Source of the DNA: Saccharomonospora cyanea NA-134
GTDB taxonomy: Bacteria; Actinomycetota; Actinomycetes; Mycobacteriales; Pseudonocardiaceae
DNA length: 64,000 bases
Assembly: GCF_000244975.1 (NCBI RefSeq)
Contig: NZ_CM001440.1
Coordinates: 1,968,325 to 2,032,324, forward strand
Direction of reading: 5' to 3'
The position numbers and the translations under genes were made by a program. Below, piece by piece: positions 20,689 to 29,970 of the stretch. The stretch's first letter is position 1. Every line of letters begins with the position of its first letter. The notes beneath the pieces are model-generated. The model made no database searches and had not been told where the DNA came from. It worked only from the letters and a program-made list of their open reading frames with translations.

Positions 20689-22260
20689 TCACACCGGTGC
20701 GTGCTCACCGGCGACACCGTCGGGACGGGCGCCGAACCGGGCGGCCAGCGCGCGCAGCGCCGCGTTGCGCCCCCGGGTGGGGACGGTGACCACGTCGTGC
20801 CCGGCGGCGCCCCAGCCCGCGAGCAGGTGGTTCGCCGCCAGCCGGCCGGTGGTGGCGGCGCGCTCCATCAACGCCACGGGCAGGTCCACCCGGATTCCGT
20901 CGCCCGCGAGCACCAACCCCGGCACCGGCGTGCTGATGCCGGGGCGGGACGTGAAGGAGCCGGGCGGGAAGAGCGGGCAGTCGGCCCGCCACAGGACCTC
21001 CTCCGAGACCGCCCGCGCCGCTCGCGTCTCCGGGTACACCTCCCGCAGCCTCCGCCACAGCCGGGAACGCGTGTCGCGGCGTACCCGGGCGTCGTTTCCG
21101 TCGGTGACGGAGTAGGCGTGCAGCTCGACCACCGAACCGCCCGTGTGCGACGCCCACGTCGCCGCGTCGGTGTCGTAGCGGTCGAGCACGCTCACGTTGT
21201 CGAGCGGTGGCCTGCCTCCCGTGGCGAGGAAAGCGGGCCGGGCGGGGTCGACGGGCCGGTCGAGCCACGCCCGCAGGACGCAGAACGGTGGCGCGGTCGC
21301 AAGGCCCGCCACCTGGTCGCGCCACCACGGCGGGCCGAGGCCGGGAGAGGACGCCACCAACTCCCGCAGGCCGGGCACGTCCGCCGCCAGGACGACGGCG
21401 TCGGCCGCGGTCGCGGTGTCACCCGCGTGCACGCGGAACCCTTCGCCCGTGCGCTCGATCCCCTCGACGGCGACCCCGGTGCGGACGCGGACGCCGTGGG
21501 TGGCCAGGTGGGTGGCCAGCGGCTGCCACAGTGTGTGGAACGGCCGGTGCGGCACGTCGAACACCAGTCCCTCCGCCGAGCCGAGGAAGTACAGGTGGAA
21601 CATCACCGCCAGCTCGGCGGCCGACAACCGCTCGGAAGGCGCGAAGAAACTGCGTGAGAACACGTCGAACGCCAGGTGCCGGGCCGCGTCGGGGAACCGC
21701 ACCCGGTCCAGGAACGTGCGGGCGTCGAGGTCGTCGAGCGTCGTGTAGACGTCGGGCAGCCGCACGTCGACCAGGGGCAGGGCCTCACGCGCGGCCACCC
21801 GCAGCAGGCCGGACGCGCCGAACGTCGGGCTCCGCAGTGCGAAGGCGAGGGCGTTCCACGGCGGTGTCCGCGGAAGCCCCCGGAAGGAGTCCACGCGGCC
21901 GTGGGCGTCCACGAGTGGGTAGTCGGGCACGGGGCGCAGCACCGACAGGTCGGGCTCCGCGCGGGCCAGCAGCGCCCGCAGGTTGTAGTACTGGCGGAAG
22001 AACGCGTGAAAGCCGCGGCTCATGCCGGTTCGGTGGCCGTCGGGCAGCGAAACCGTCCAGCCACCCACCCGGCCCCCGAGATACGGCTGCCGCTCGACGA
22101 GTTCGACGGCGACTCCGCGTTCGGCCAGCCCGGTCGCGGCGGCCAGCCCGGCGATCCCACCGCCGACCACCACGGCGCGGCGCTGCGGGGCCACCGTGGG
22201 CGTGCCGGAGGGGGCTGCGATCGTGCGTCGCAGGCGGTCCCGGCCGAGCGGCGGGGTCAC
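20689..22260 (-). CDS. crtU: Carotene desaturase/methyltransferase CrtU (isorenieratene synthase)
   Basis: FAD-dependent enzyme of the amine-oxidase fold that turns beta-ionone rings of beta-carotene into aromatic rings, giving beta-isorenieratene and isorenieratene. The 523-residue protein opens with the dinucleotide-binding AVVVGGGIAGLAAATGLAERG and then GGRVGGWTV. MSRGFHAFFRQYYNLRALL is the block that sets CrtU apart from phytoene desaturase CrtI, as is the RTPPWNALAFALRSPTF segment. The C-terminus has LVLAGDGIRVDLPVALMERA. The GTG at 22260 overlaps the crtT stop by GTGA. No separate crtI is present in the window. Confidence 0.85.
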   Translation of the reverse strand: MTPPLGRDRLRRTIAAPSGTPTVAPQRRAVVVGGGIAGLAAATGLAERGVAVELVERQPYLGGRVGGWTVSLPDGHRTGMSRGFHAFFRQYYNLRALLARAEPDLSVLRPVPDYPLVDAHGRVDSFRGLPRTPPWNALAFALRSPTFGASGLLRVAAREALPLVDVRLPDVYTTLDDLDARTFLDRVRFPDAARHLAFDVFSRSFFAPSERLSAAELAVMFHLYFLGSAEGLVFDVPHRPFHTLWQPLATHLATHGVRVRTGVAVEGIERTGEGFRVHAGDTATAADAVVLAADVPGLRELVASSPGLGPPWWRDQVAGLATAPPFCVLRAWLDRPVDPARPAFLATGGRPPLDNVSVLDRYDTDAATWASHTGGSVVELHAYSVTDGNDARVRRDTRSRLWRRLREVYPETRAARAVSEEVLWRADCPLFPPGSFTSRPGISTPVPGLVLAGDGIRVDLPVALMERAATTGRLAANHLLAGWGAAGHDVVTVPTRGRNAALRALAARFGARPDGVAGEHAPV

Positions 22261-22997
22261 GGCGCTGCCCGGCACGGTGCGGGCGGCACGGTGGCCGCGA
22301 CGGTGTGCAGGATGCCCCGCTGCCAGCCGCTCGCGGTGCTGTGTCGGACGCCGGTGTACCCGGCGTCGAGCAGGCGGCGTCGCAGCCGCGACGGGGAGTC
22401 GAAGCTCCGCGCGCTGCGCCACAGGTACCGGTGCAGCCGCGTGTCCCGGCTGACCAGCCACGCCGCCGGGATGATGACCGACCAGCTCACCGCGGTCCAC
22501 ACCAGCCGGGGCAGCGGGTGTTCGGTGAGGGTGTAGTCGTGCAGGACGAGCAGTCCGCGTGGCCGCAGGAGCCGGTGCAGCCTCGCCAGGGTCGCGTCCG
22601 GGTCGGCGACGTTGCGTAGCAGGTAGGCCGCGAACACCGCGTCGAACGGGCCGGAGATCGCCGGCGTCGGCAGGTCGTCCACGGCGGCGTGCACGAACCG
22701 CACCGATCCCGGCCACACCTTGCGCCGCGCGACCTCGACCATGCCCTCGGAGGCGTCCACGGCCACGACGTCCGGGTCGACGAGTGTGGACAGCAGGGCC
22801 GCCGTCGACGCCCCGGTTCCGCACCCGGCGTCCAGCACCCGGGCACCCGGTCCCACCGTCCGGGCCACGGTGCGGGCCGCGGACCGCAGGTGCGCGTGGT
22901 AGCCGGGGTTGAGGCCGACGAGCCGGTCGTAGTCCCGCGCGGCCCGGTCGAACGCCGAGGGCACGGCGAACCGGGACGGCTCCGCCCGCGCCGTCAC
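22257..22997 (-). CDS. crtT: CrtT-like SAM-dependent methyltransferase
   Basis: A 246-residue class I methyltransferase. VLDAGCGTGASTAALL (about residues 47-62) is the SAM motif, VVAVDASEGMVEVARR the acidic loop, and FDAVFAAYLLRNVADPD the motif IV region. The family is the UbiE-like methyltransferase called CrtT that lies between the lycopene cyclase and crtU in Streptomyces carotenoid clusters. Its exact role there is not settled. GTG at 22997 overlaps the crtYd stop (GTGA). Longer upstream starts would run through crtYd and are rejected. Confidence 0.75.
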   Translation of the reverse strand: MTARAEPSRFAVPSAFDRAARDYDRLVGLNPGYHAHLRSAARTVARTVGPGARVLDAGCGTGASTAALLSTLVDPDVVAVDASEGMVEVARRKVWPGSVRFVHAAVDDLPTPAISGPFDAVFAAYLLRNVADPDATLARLHRLLRPRGLLVLHDYTLTEHPLPRLVWTAVSWSVIIPAAWLVSRDTRLHRYLWRSARSFDSPSRLRRRLLDAGYTGVRHSTASGWQRGILHTVAATVPPAPCRAAP

Positions 22998-23314
22998 GAG
23001 GCGCGCTCCCGCCGCTCGGCCCCCGTCCAGGCCAGCAGGACCGCGGTGACGAGGCTGAACCCGAACAGGAAGTCCTCGACGGGGATGTCGAAGGGAAACC
23101 GCAGGCCCAGGTGGTGAGCGGGGTCGTAGACGACCACCGGGGCGGAGAGCTTCGTCAGCCAGCCGTCCACCGGCACCTGGAAGGCCAGCACGATCGCCAT
23201 CGTGATCCAGTACGCGCGGCGCCGGAACAGTCCCGTACGCAGCCACGCCAGTTCGGCGACGACCACGGCGACCACCGAGGCCAGTGCCGGCACCGTGTAG
23301 CCGAGGCCGCTCAT
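22994..23314 (-). CDS. crtYd: Lycopene cyclase subunit, CrtYd type
   Basis: A 106-residue membrane protein with three helices and the lycopene cyclase domain signature FPFDIPVEDFLFGFSLV near its C-terminus. It is the second half of the heterodimeric lycopene cyclase of Gram-positive bacteria; with CrtYc it converts lycopene to beta-carotene, the CrtU substrate. The ATG start overlaps the crtYc stop by ATGA and the stop overlaps crtT by GTGA, so all three are translationally coupled. No cyclase activity is expected without CrtYc. Confidence 0.82.
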   Translation of the reverse strand: MSGLGYTVPALASVVAVVVAELAWLRTGLFRRRAYWITMAIVLAFQVPVDGWLTKLSAPVVVYDPAHHLGLRFPFDIPVEDFLFGFSLVTAVLLAWTGAERRERAS

Positions 23315-23676
23315 TCGCGATCACCCACCCGCGTCCGGCGCACGGTCTCGATCCGGCGCACGGTCTCGAAGGTGAGCAACGCGCACAGCGGGATCGTCAC
23401 GAAGAACAGCACCTCCTCGATCGGGAGACCGGGGGCGAGCCACGCTCCCAGCGTGTGTCCCGGCCTGATCTCCCACACGCCCGCCGCGATGGCTGCCACG
23501 TCCCAGGCCAGGAACAGCAGCGCGGGCGCCAGCGCGCGGGCCAGGCGGCGCGGCCGCCGGTACACCCGGGCCCCGGCGAACTCCAGCGGGAGCGTGATGG
23601 CGAGGCAGGCCGCGAGCACGAGCGCGTAGTGCCACTGGTCGGGTGGGAACGTCGCGGCGTTCGGCGGGGCGGGCAT
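23311..23676 (-). CDS. crtYc: Lycopene cyclase subunit, CrtYc type
   Basis: A 121-residue membrane protein with about three helices and the cyclase signature LPIEEVLFFVTIPLCALLTF (about residues 80-99), followed by a basic tail. It is the first half of the split lycopene beta-cyclase; the partner is the next gene. ATG at 23676 shares one base with the crtB stop (TGATG) and its own stop overlaps crtYd. Upstream in-frame sequence belongs to crtB read in another frame. Confidence 0.82.
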   Translation of the reverse strand: MPAPPNAATFPPDQWHYALVLAACLAITLPLEFAGARVYRRPRRLARALAPALLFLAWDVAAIAAGVWEIRPGHTLGAWLAPGLPIEEVLFFVTIPLCALLTFETVRRIETVRRTRVGDRE

Positions 23677-24671
23677 CAGCTCCACTCCTTCGTCGGGTCC
23701 GTCGGTTCGAAGCTCACCTGACGGCGCCGTAGCGGCGCGCTCCGGCGGGGTGGTCCGGCCCAGGTGCGCACCATCGTGCCGGTGGCCAGCGCCAGGCGGC
23801 GTGCGGCGCTCACCACGGCGCGGCCCGCGAAGACGTCGTAGCCCGCCTCGGCGATCACGTCGAGGATGCGTGAGTACAGCGTGAACGCGGTCGCCACACA
23901 CGGCCGGGACTCCGGCCGCAGCAACGCGACCCCGGGCCATGCGCGCCGGTAGACGTGGCGGGTGCGCTCCACCTGGTCGGCCGTGGCGCGCCGCACCCTC
24001 GGGTCGGCGTGTCCCACCGTGCGACACCACAGCAGCAGCTCGCGGTCCACGCCGTACGCGGCCAGCTCGTCGGCGGGCAGGTAGACGCGGCCCCGGTCGA
24101 GGTCCTCGGCGACGTCGCGCAGGAAGTTGGTGAGCTGGAACGCCGAGCCGAGCGCGGCCGCGCGGGGAGCGGCCTCATCGGGATCGCACACGGTGCCCAG
24201 CACGGGCAGCAGTTGCAGGCCGATGACCTCGGCCGAGCCGTGCACGTACTCCTCCAGCGCCGCGCGCGTGGGATAGTCCGACGTGGTCAGGTCCATCCGC
24301 ATCGACCGCAGGAACCGGGTGAACAGGTCGGGGTCGATGTCGTAGCGCGTCACCGTGTCCGTCAGCGCGGCGAGCACGGGATCGTCGCTGTGCCGCTCGG
24401 CGAGCGCCGTGCGCAGCGTCGCGTCGAGCGCCGCCAGCCGCGCGGTCGCCTCGTCGTGGGACAGGCCACTGTCCACGATGTCGTCGGCGTGCCGGGCGAA
24501 GCCGTACAGCGCGTGCACGGCGGGCCTGCGTGGTGCGGGCAGCAACCGCGTCGCGAGGAAGTACGTGCGCCCGTGCCGGGCGTTGAGCTGGCGGCAGCGC
24601 ACGTAGGCCGCCCGGAGAGGGGGCTCGGTGACCTGTGCCGCCGCGAGTTCCCGGCGGACGGCACTGCGCAT
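23676..24671 (-). CDS. crtB: Phytoene synthase
   Basis: Condenses two geranylgeranyl diphosphates to phytoene, the first committed step to carotenoids. The 331-residue protein has both Asp-rich motifs of the squalene/phytoene synthase family: ADDIVD (about residue 60) and LRDVAEDLDRGRVYLP (about residues 165-180), plus the TYFLATRLLP opening block. The ATG at 24671 is preferred; a GTG further upstream (VLAGRGSAES...) would add about 17 residues. The upstream hypothetical gene on the same strand ends 47 bases away and may share its promoter. crtE (GGPP synthase) is not in the window. Confidence 0.88.
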   Translation of the reverse strand: MRSAVRRELAAAQVTEPPLRAAYVRCRQLNARHGRTYFLATRLLPAPRRPAVHALYGFARHADDIVDSGLSHDEATARLAALDATLRTALAERHSDDPVLAALTDTVTRYDIDPDLFTRFLRSMRMDLTTSDYPTRAALEEYVHGSAEVIGLQLLPVLGTVCDPDEAAPRAAALGSAFQLTNFLRDVAEDLDRGRVYLPADELAAYGVDRELLLWCRTVGHADPRVRRATADQVERTRHVYRRAWPGVALLRPESRPCVATAFTLYSRILDVIAEAGYDVFAGRAVVSAARRLALATGTMVRTWAGPPRRSAPLRRRQVSFEPTDPTKEWS

Positions 24672-24718
24672 GGCGCCGCTCTCGGCGCTGCCCCGGCCGG
24701 CGAGCACGGTCCCCGCCG

Positions 24719-25189
24719 TCAGCGGGAGGTGTTGGACGGCACCGCGCGGTCGGTGGCGGTGCGGGTGTCCTCGGCTCCGGCCACGTCGCGGGGCTCGGCC
24801 TCGTGACCGGGAAGCTCCGGGGTGCGGCGAGTGCGCTTGAGCTCGGCCTCGTACGCGTGCCGCCGACCGGGCGTGAGCGCCCTGACCTCGTCGGCGAACT
24901 CCCGGAACACCCCGTAGTAGGTGTCCTCGTAGTCCTCGACCACTTGGTACGTCCAGCGTCCCGGAAGCACGTTGCGGCCCAGCAGCTCCCGGTCCAGCCG
25001 CGTGGCGAGCTCGGTGTGACCGGCGTCGCGCAGCATGCCGATCGCCTCCTCCAGAGTGAAGTCGGCGGTGCCGGTGAGGCGGTGGAACGCGTAGAGGTGA
25101 CCTCGTGCCTCCTCCACCACTTCCAGCGCCTCGGTCAGCTTGCCCACGGCGCGCACGGTGGCGGTGTCGGGCTGCGATGTGTGCCTCAT
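24719..25189 (-). CDS. Hypothetical protein upstream of crtB
   Basis: I do not recognise a named family. The 156-residue product is soluble, mostly helical by composition, and has an acidic/aromatic stretch, YQVVEDYEDTYYGVFREFAD (about residues 75-95), in the middle and a charged low-complexity tail (RTPELPGHEAEPRD). ATG at 25189 is used; TACCCG lies 6 nt before it. It is divergent from an SRPBCC gene with 82 bases between the starts, and 47 bases upstream of crtB in the same direction. The arrangement allows cotranscription with the carotenoid operon, but no role is known. Confidence 0.6.
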   Translation of the reverse strand: MRHTSQPDTATVRAVGKLTEALEVVEEARGHLYAFHRLTGTADFTLEEAIGMLRDAGHTELATRLDRELLGRNVLPGRWTYQVVEDYEDTYYGVFREFADEVRALTPGRRHAYEAELKRTRRTPELPGHEAEPRDVAGAEDTRTATDRAVPSNTSR

Positions 25190-25271
25190 GGGTGGTCGGG
25201 TACCCGGAGTGTGCACTCGTGATGCGCGCCGGATGTTCCGGCGCGGCAGGACTGCCCAGGAGGTGACACCC

Positions 25272-25739
25272 GTGAGCACGGTCATGAAGGCTGTCGACGT
25301 GGACGTCCCGCTGTCCACCGCTTACAACCAGTGGACGCAGTTCGAGTCGTTCCCCGAGTTCATGGAGGGCGTCGAGCAGGTCCGCCAGCTCGACACCCAC
25401 ACCCACTGGGTGACCCGGGTGGCCGGTGTGACGCGAGAGTTCGACGCGACCATCACCGAGCAGCACCCGGACGAGCGGGTGGCGTGGGCCTCCGACTCGG
25501 GCCCGACCCACGCCGGAGTCATCACCTTCCACCGGCTCGACCCCAACCGCACCCGGGTCACGGCCCAGATGGACATCGACCCGGACGGCTTCCTGGAGAA
25601 GGTCGCCGACCGGACCGGGATGCTGGAGAGGCGCATCAACGGCGACCTGCACCGCTTCAAGGAGTTCGTCGAACGCCGAGGTCACGAGACGGGGGCCTGG
25701 CGTGGTGACGTTCCGCCGCCCCCGACGGCGGGGTCGTGA
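25272..25739 (+). CDS. SRPBCC (polyketide cyclase/START-like) family protein
   Basis: A 155-residue protein of the SRPBCC helix-grip fold, which binds hydrophobic ligands. The pattern VDVPLSTAYNQWTQFESFPEFMEG (split: VDVPLSTAYNQWTQFESFP, then EFMEGVEQV), followed by WASDSGPTHAGVITFHRLDP, is the cyclase/dehydrase type common in actinobacteria. The ligand is unknown. GTG at 25272 is set by a strong AGGAGG 8 nt upstream. The C-terminal 20 residues are low-complexity (PPPPTAGS). It is divergent from the hypothetical gene beside the crt operon. Confidence 0.78.
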   Translation: MSTVMKAVDVDVPLSTAYNQWTQFESFPEFMEGVEQVRQLDTHTHWVTRVAGVTREFDATITEQHPDERVAWASDSGPTHAGVITFHRLDPNRTRVTAQMDIDPDGFLEKVADRTGMLERRINGDLHRFKEFVERRGHETGAWRGDVPPPPTAGS

Positions 25740-27145
<1,406 letters not shown>

Positions 27146-27149
27146 CGAC

Positions 27150-28358
27150 ATGGCGGTGAAGACTCTCGACGACCTGCTCGGCGAGGGCGTGAAAGGTCGG
27201 CGCGTGCTGGTGCGCGCCGACCTCAACGTGCCGCTCGACGGGCAGAAGATCACCGACGACGGCCGGGTCCGCGCCGCGCTGCCTTCCGTCCGGGCGCTCT
27301 CGGAGGCGGGGGCGCGAGTGATCGTGACGGCACACCTCGGCAGGCCCAAGGGCGCGCCCGATCCCGCGTTCTCCCTGCGGCCCGTCGCCGACCGGCTCGG
27401 CGAGCTGCTCGGCACCGAGGTGTCGCTGGCCGGTGACGTGGTGGGCGAGCAGGCGAAGGCCGCTGTCGCCGCGCTCGGTGACGGTGGCGTCGTGCTGCTG
27501 GAGAACGTGCGGTTCGACGCGAGGGAGACCAGCAAGTCCGAGGCGGAACGCGGTGAACTGGCTCGTGAGCTCGCTGCGTTGACGGGTGACGACGGCGCGT
27601 TCGTCTCCGACGGGTTCGGCGTGGTGCACCGCAAGCAGGCGTCGGTGTACGACGTCGCGCGTACCCTGCCCGCCTACGCGGGCGGCCTCGTGCTCGCCGA
27701 GCTGGAGGTGCTGCGGACCCTGACCGGCGACCCGGAACGCCCGTACGCCGTCGTGCTCGGCGGTTCCAAGGTGTCGGACAAGCTCGCCGTCATCGAGGCA
27801 CTGCTGCCGAAGGTCGACCGACTCCTGGTCGGCGGAGGCATGTGCTTCACGTTCCTCGCCGCCCAGGGCCACGGTGTCGGCTCGTCGCTGCTGGAGAGCG
27901 ACATGGTCGAGACCTGCAAGCGGTTGCTCGCCGAGGCGGGCGACAAGCTGGTGCTGCCCGTCGACGTCGTGGTGGCCGACGCGTTCGCGGCCGACGCCGA
28001 CACGCGCACCGTGCCCGCCACCGGCATCGAGGACGGCTGGATGGGCCTCGACATCGGTCCCGAGACCGTGGCCGCGTTCGGGGCCGCGGTCCGCGACGCG
28101 CGCACGCTGTTCTGGAACGGCCCGATGGGCGTGTTCGAGATGGCGCCGTTCGCGGAGGGCACCAGGGGAGTGGCGACCGCGATCGCGGAGTCCCAGGCGT
28201 TCAGCGTCGTCGGCGGTGGCGACTCCGCCGCCGCCGTGCGTCTGCTGGGACTGCCGGAGGACGGTTTCTCGCACATCTCCACCGGAGGCGGTGCGTCCCT
28301 GGAGTATCTGGAGGGCAAGGAACTGCCCGGTGTCGCCGTGCTGAGTGAGGAGCGCTGA
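27150..28358 (+). CDS. pgk: Phosphoglycerate kinase
   Basis: Transfers phosphate from 1,3-bisphosphoglycerate to ADP in glycolysis. The 402-residue two-domain protein has [11 protein letters not shown] (substrate loop), TAHLGRPKG, the hinge region with [13 protein letters not shown], and the nucleotide-binding [17 protein letters not shown] near the C-terminus. The second half has [10 protein letters not shown] at the correct actinobacterial N-terminus. It begins 4 bases after gap and shares one base with the tpiA ATG (TGATG), so expression of the triad should be tightly balanced. Confidence 0.97.
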   Translation: MAVKTLDDLLGEGVKGRRVLVRADLNVPLDGQKITDDGRVRAALPSVRALSEAGARVIVTAHLGRPKGAPDPAFSLRPVADRLGELLGTEVSLAGDVVGEQAKAAVAALGDGGVVLLENVRFDARETSKSEAERGELARELAALTGDDGAFVSDGFGVVHRKQASVYDVARTLPAYAGGLVLAELEVLRTLTGDPERPYAVVLGGSKVSDKLAVIEALLPKVDRLLVGGGMCFTFLAAQGHGVGSSLLESDMVETCKRLLAEAGDKLVLPVDVVVADAFAADADTRTVPATGIEDGWMGLDIGPETVAAFGAAVRDARTLFWNGPMGVFEMAPFAEGTRGVATAIAESQAFSVVGGGDSAAAVRLLGLPEDGFSHISTGGGASLEYLEGKELPGVAVLSEER

Positions 28359-29143
28359 TGGCCCGCAAGCCGCTGATCGCAGGCAACTGGAAGATGAACC
28401 TCAACCACCTCGAGGCCATCGCTCTGGTGCAGAAGATCGCGTTCTCGCTGCCGGAGAAGTACTACGCGAAGGTGGACGTGACGGTGCTGCCGCCGTTCAC
28501 CGACATCCGTAGCGTGCAGACGCTGGTCGACGGCGACAAGCTCCTGCTCACCTACGGCGCGCAGGACCTGTCTCCGCACGACTCCGGCGCCTACACCGGG
28601 GACGTCTCGGGGGCGATGCTCGCCAAGCTCGGTTGCACCTACGTGGTCGTGGGTCACTCCGAGCGGCGCGAGTACCACGCCGAGACCGACGAGGTGGTGA
28701 ACAAGAAGGTCCGCGCGGCCCTCAAGCACGGCATCAGCCCGATCCTGTGCGTCGGCGAGAAACTCGACGTGCGGGAGGCCGGCAACCACATCGAGCACAC
28801 GACCTCGCAGCTCATCGCGGCACTGAAAGGCCTCAAGGCCGAGCAGGTCGAGCAGGTGGTCGTGGCGTACGAACCGGTCTGGGCCATCGGCACCGGCCGT
28901 GTCGCCACACCCGCCGACGCCGAGGAGGTCTGCGCCGCGTTGCGGTCCGCCTTGTCGGACAAGTACGGCGCCGAACTCGCCCAGGGAATCCGTGTGCTCT
29001 ACGGCGGTTCGGTCAAGTCGGGCAACGTGGCCGACCTCGTGAAGTGCGACAACGTCGACGGAGCGCTCGTCGGTGGTGCCAGTCTCGACGGCGAGGAGTT
29101 CACCAAGTTGTGCGCTCTCGCCGCGGGCGGCCCACTCCCGTGA
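28358..29143 (+). CDS. tpiA: Triosephosphate isomerase
   Basis: Interconverts dihydroxyacetone phosphate and glyceraldehyde-3-phosphate. The 261-residue TIM barrel has AGNWKMN with the catalytic Lys, VGHSERR with the catalytic His, [12 protein letters not shown] with the catalytic Glu and the flexible loop, and YGGSVKSGN for phosphate binding. It overlaps pgk by one base. A TACTCT hexamer at 29162-29167, past its stop, may be a separate promoter for secG. Confidence 0.97.
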   Translation: MARKPLIAGNWKMNLNHLEAIALVQKIAFSLPEKYYAKVDVTVLPPFTDIRSVQTLVDGDKLLLTYGAQDLSPHDSGAYTGDVSGAMLAKLGCTYVVVGHSERREYHAETDEVVNKKVRAALKHGISPILCVGEKLDVREAGNHIEHTTSQLIAALKGLKAEQVEQVVVAYEPVWAIGTGRVATPADAEEVCAALRSALSDKYGAELAQGIRVLYGGSVKSGNVADLVKCDNVDGALVGGASLDGEEFTKLCALAAGGPLP

Positions 29144-29203
29144 CAGGGGTGGCGTTTACGCTACTCTTGAATTTCCCGCCACACGCAGTACACAGAGGAT
29201 GAC

Positions 29204-29434
29204 ATGGAACTGTTCCTGCAAATTTTGTTGATCGTCTCCAGCGTGCTGCTCATCATCGCGGTGTTGCTGCACCGTGGTCGCGGCGGCGGGCTGTCGTCCC
29301 TGTTCGGTGGCGGTATGCAGTCGAGCCTCTCCGGTTCGAGCGTGGCCGAGAAGAACCTCGACCGCATCACGCTCGGACTCGGGGCGGTGTGGGTGATCGC
29401 CATCGTCGGGCTCGGCCTGCTGGTGAAACTCTGA
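29204..29434 (+). CDS. secG: Preprotein translocase subunit SecG
   Basis: Small 76-residue subunit of the SecYEG channel. Two membrane helices (about residues 3-23 and 55-74) flank the conserved cytoplasmic loop LLHRGRGGGLSSLFGGG. The ATG at 29204 follows an AGAGGAT ribosome-binding site. It lies 60 bases after tpiA, as in M. tuberculosis (tpi-Rv1440 secG), and is followed at once by a stem-loop. Confidence 0.93.
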   Translation: MELFLQILLIVSSVLLIIAVLLHRGRGGGLSSLFGGGMQSSLSGSSVAEKNLDRITLGLGAVWVIAIVGLGLLVKL

Positions 29435-29439
29435 TCGAC

Positions 29440-29466
29440 GTTGGCGTGCGAGGAGCGTACGCCAAC
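29440..29466 (+). terminator. Hairpin between secG and rbpA
   Basis: GTTGGCGT pairs with ACGCCAAC and the stem extends inward by GCG/CGT (one G-T pair) to an AGGAG loop: 11 pairs, beginning 5 bases after the secG stop. No T-tract follows. It may end the gap-pgk-tpiA-secG transcript or lie in the rbpA leader; the rbpA ATG is 22 bases downstream. Confidence 0.5.
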
Positions 29467-29488
29467 TCATCTGGTGGGGTGACGATTC

Positions 29489-29830
29489 ATGGTTGGCGGT
29501 AACGCGATTCGAGGCACGCGGATCGGGGCGGGCCCGTCCGGCGAGTCGGAGCGTGGGGAGGCTGCTCCGCGTCGCCGGATCTCCTACTGGTGCGCCAATG
29601 GGCACGAGTCGCGTCCGTCGTTCGCGATGGACGCGGAGATCCCGGAGGAGTGGGACTGTCCTCGGTGCGGTCTTCCCGCGGGGCGTAACAGGGAGAACCC
29701 TCCCGCGGCTCCCCGCACGGAGCCGTACAAGTCCCATCTGGCGTACGTGAAGGAGCGCCGCAGCGACGCCGACGGCGAGGCCATCCTCGCCGAGGCGTTG
29801 GAGCGGCTGCGGCGTCGCCGCGAGGGCTGA
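29489..29830 (+). CDS. rbpA: RNA polymerase-binding protein RbpA
   Basis: Actinobacteria-specific activator that binds RNA polymerase and the principal sigma factor and stabilises the open promoter complex. The 113-residue protein has the zinc-binding core with WCANGHES and WDCPRCGLPAG, a basic linker, and the C-terminal sigma-interaction domain (PYKSHLAYVKERRSDADGE). The ATG at 29489 has only a poor ribosome-binding site. It has the gene order secG-rbpA, slightly different from mycobacteria. Transcription probably ends at the large inverted repeat 60 bases downstream. Confidence 0.92.
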   Translation: MVGGNAIRGTRIGAGPSGESERGEAAPRRRISYWCANGHESRPSFAMDAEIPEEWDCPRCGLPAGRNRENPPAAPRTEPYKSHLAYVKERRSDADGEAILAEALERLRRRREG

Positions 29831-29892
29831 CCAGCTCGGGCCCGCCCACCTCGGTGAGGGGGCGGGCCGGAGACGACAACAACACACGGGAA

Positions 29893-29970
29893 ACCGCGAA
29901 GGCCACCTTTCCTGCGCCAGCCGCAGGGAAAGGTGGCCTTCACTTGCACAGGAAAAGCGGCCTTCGCGGT
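29893..29970. terminator. Bidirectional terminator with two competing stems
   Basis: The 29898-29912 arm pairs perfectly (15 bp) with 29927-29941. A second, perfect 12-bp pair joins 29893-29904 with 29959-29970 and shares the GAAGGCC bases with the first stem, so the two cannot form together. It separates the convergent rbpA and histidine-kinase genes; the last base is also the final base of the kinase stop codon. Short A/T-rich runs flank the stem. Confidence 0.75.

Noticed and set aside
20689-22824. A 711-residue protein covering crtU and crtT
   Set aside because: The upstream part is crtT read in another frame; the GTG at 22260 with a GTGA overlap is the better start.
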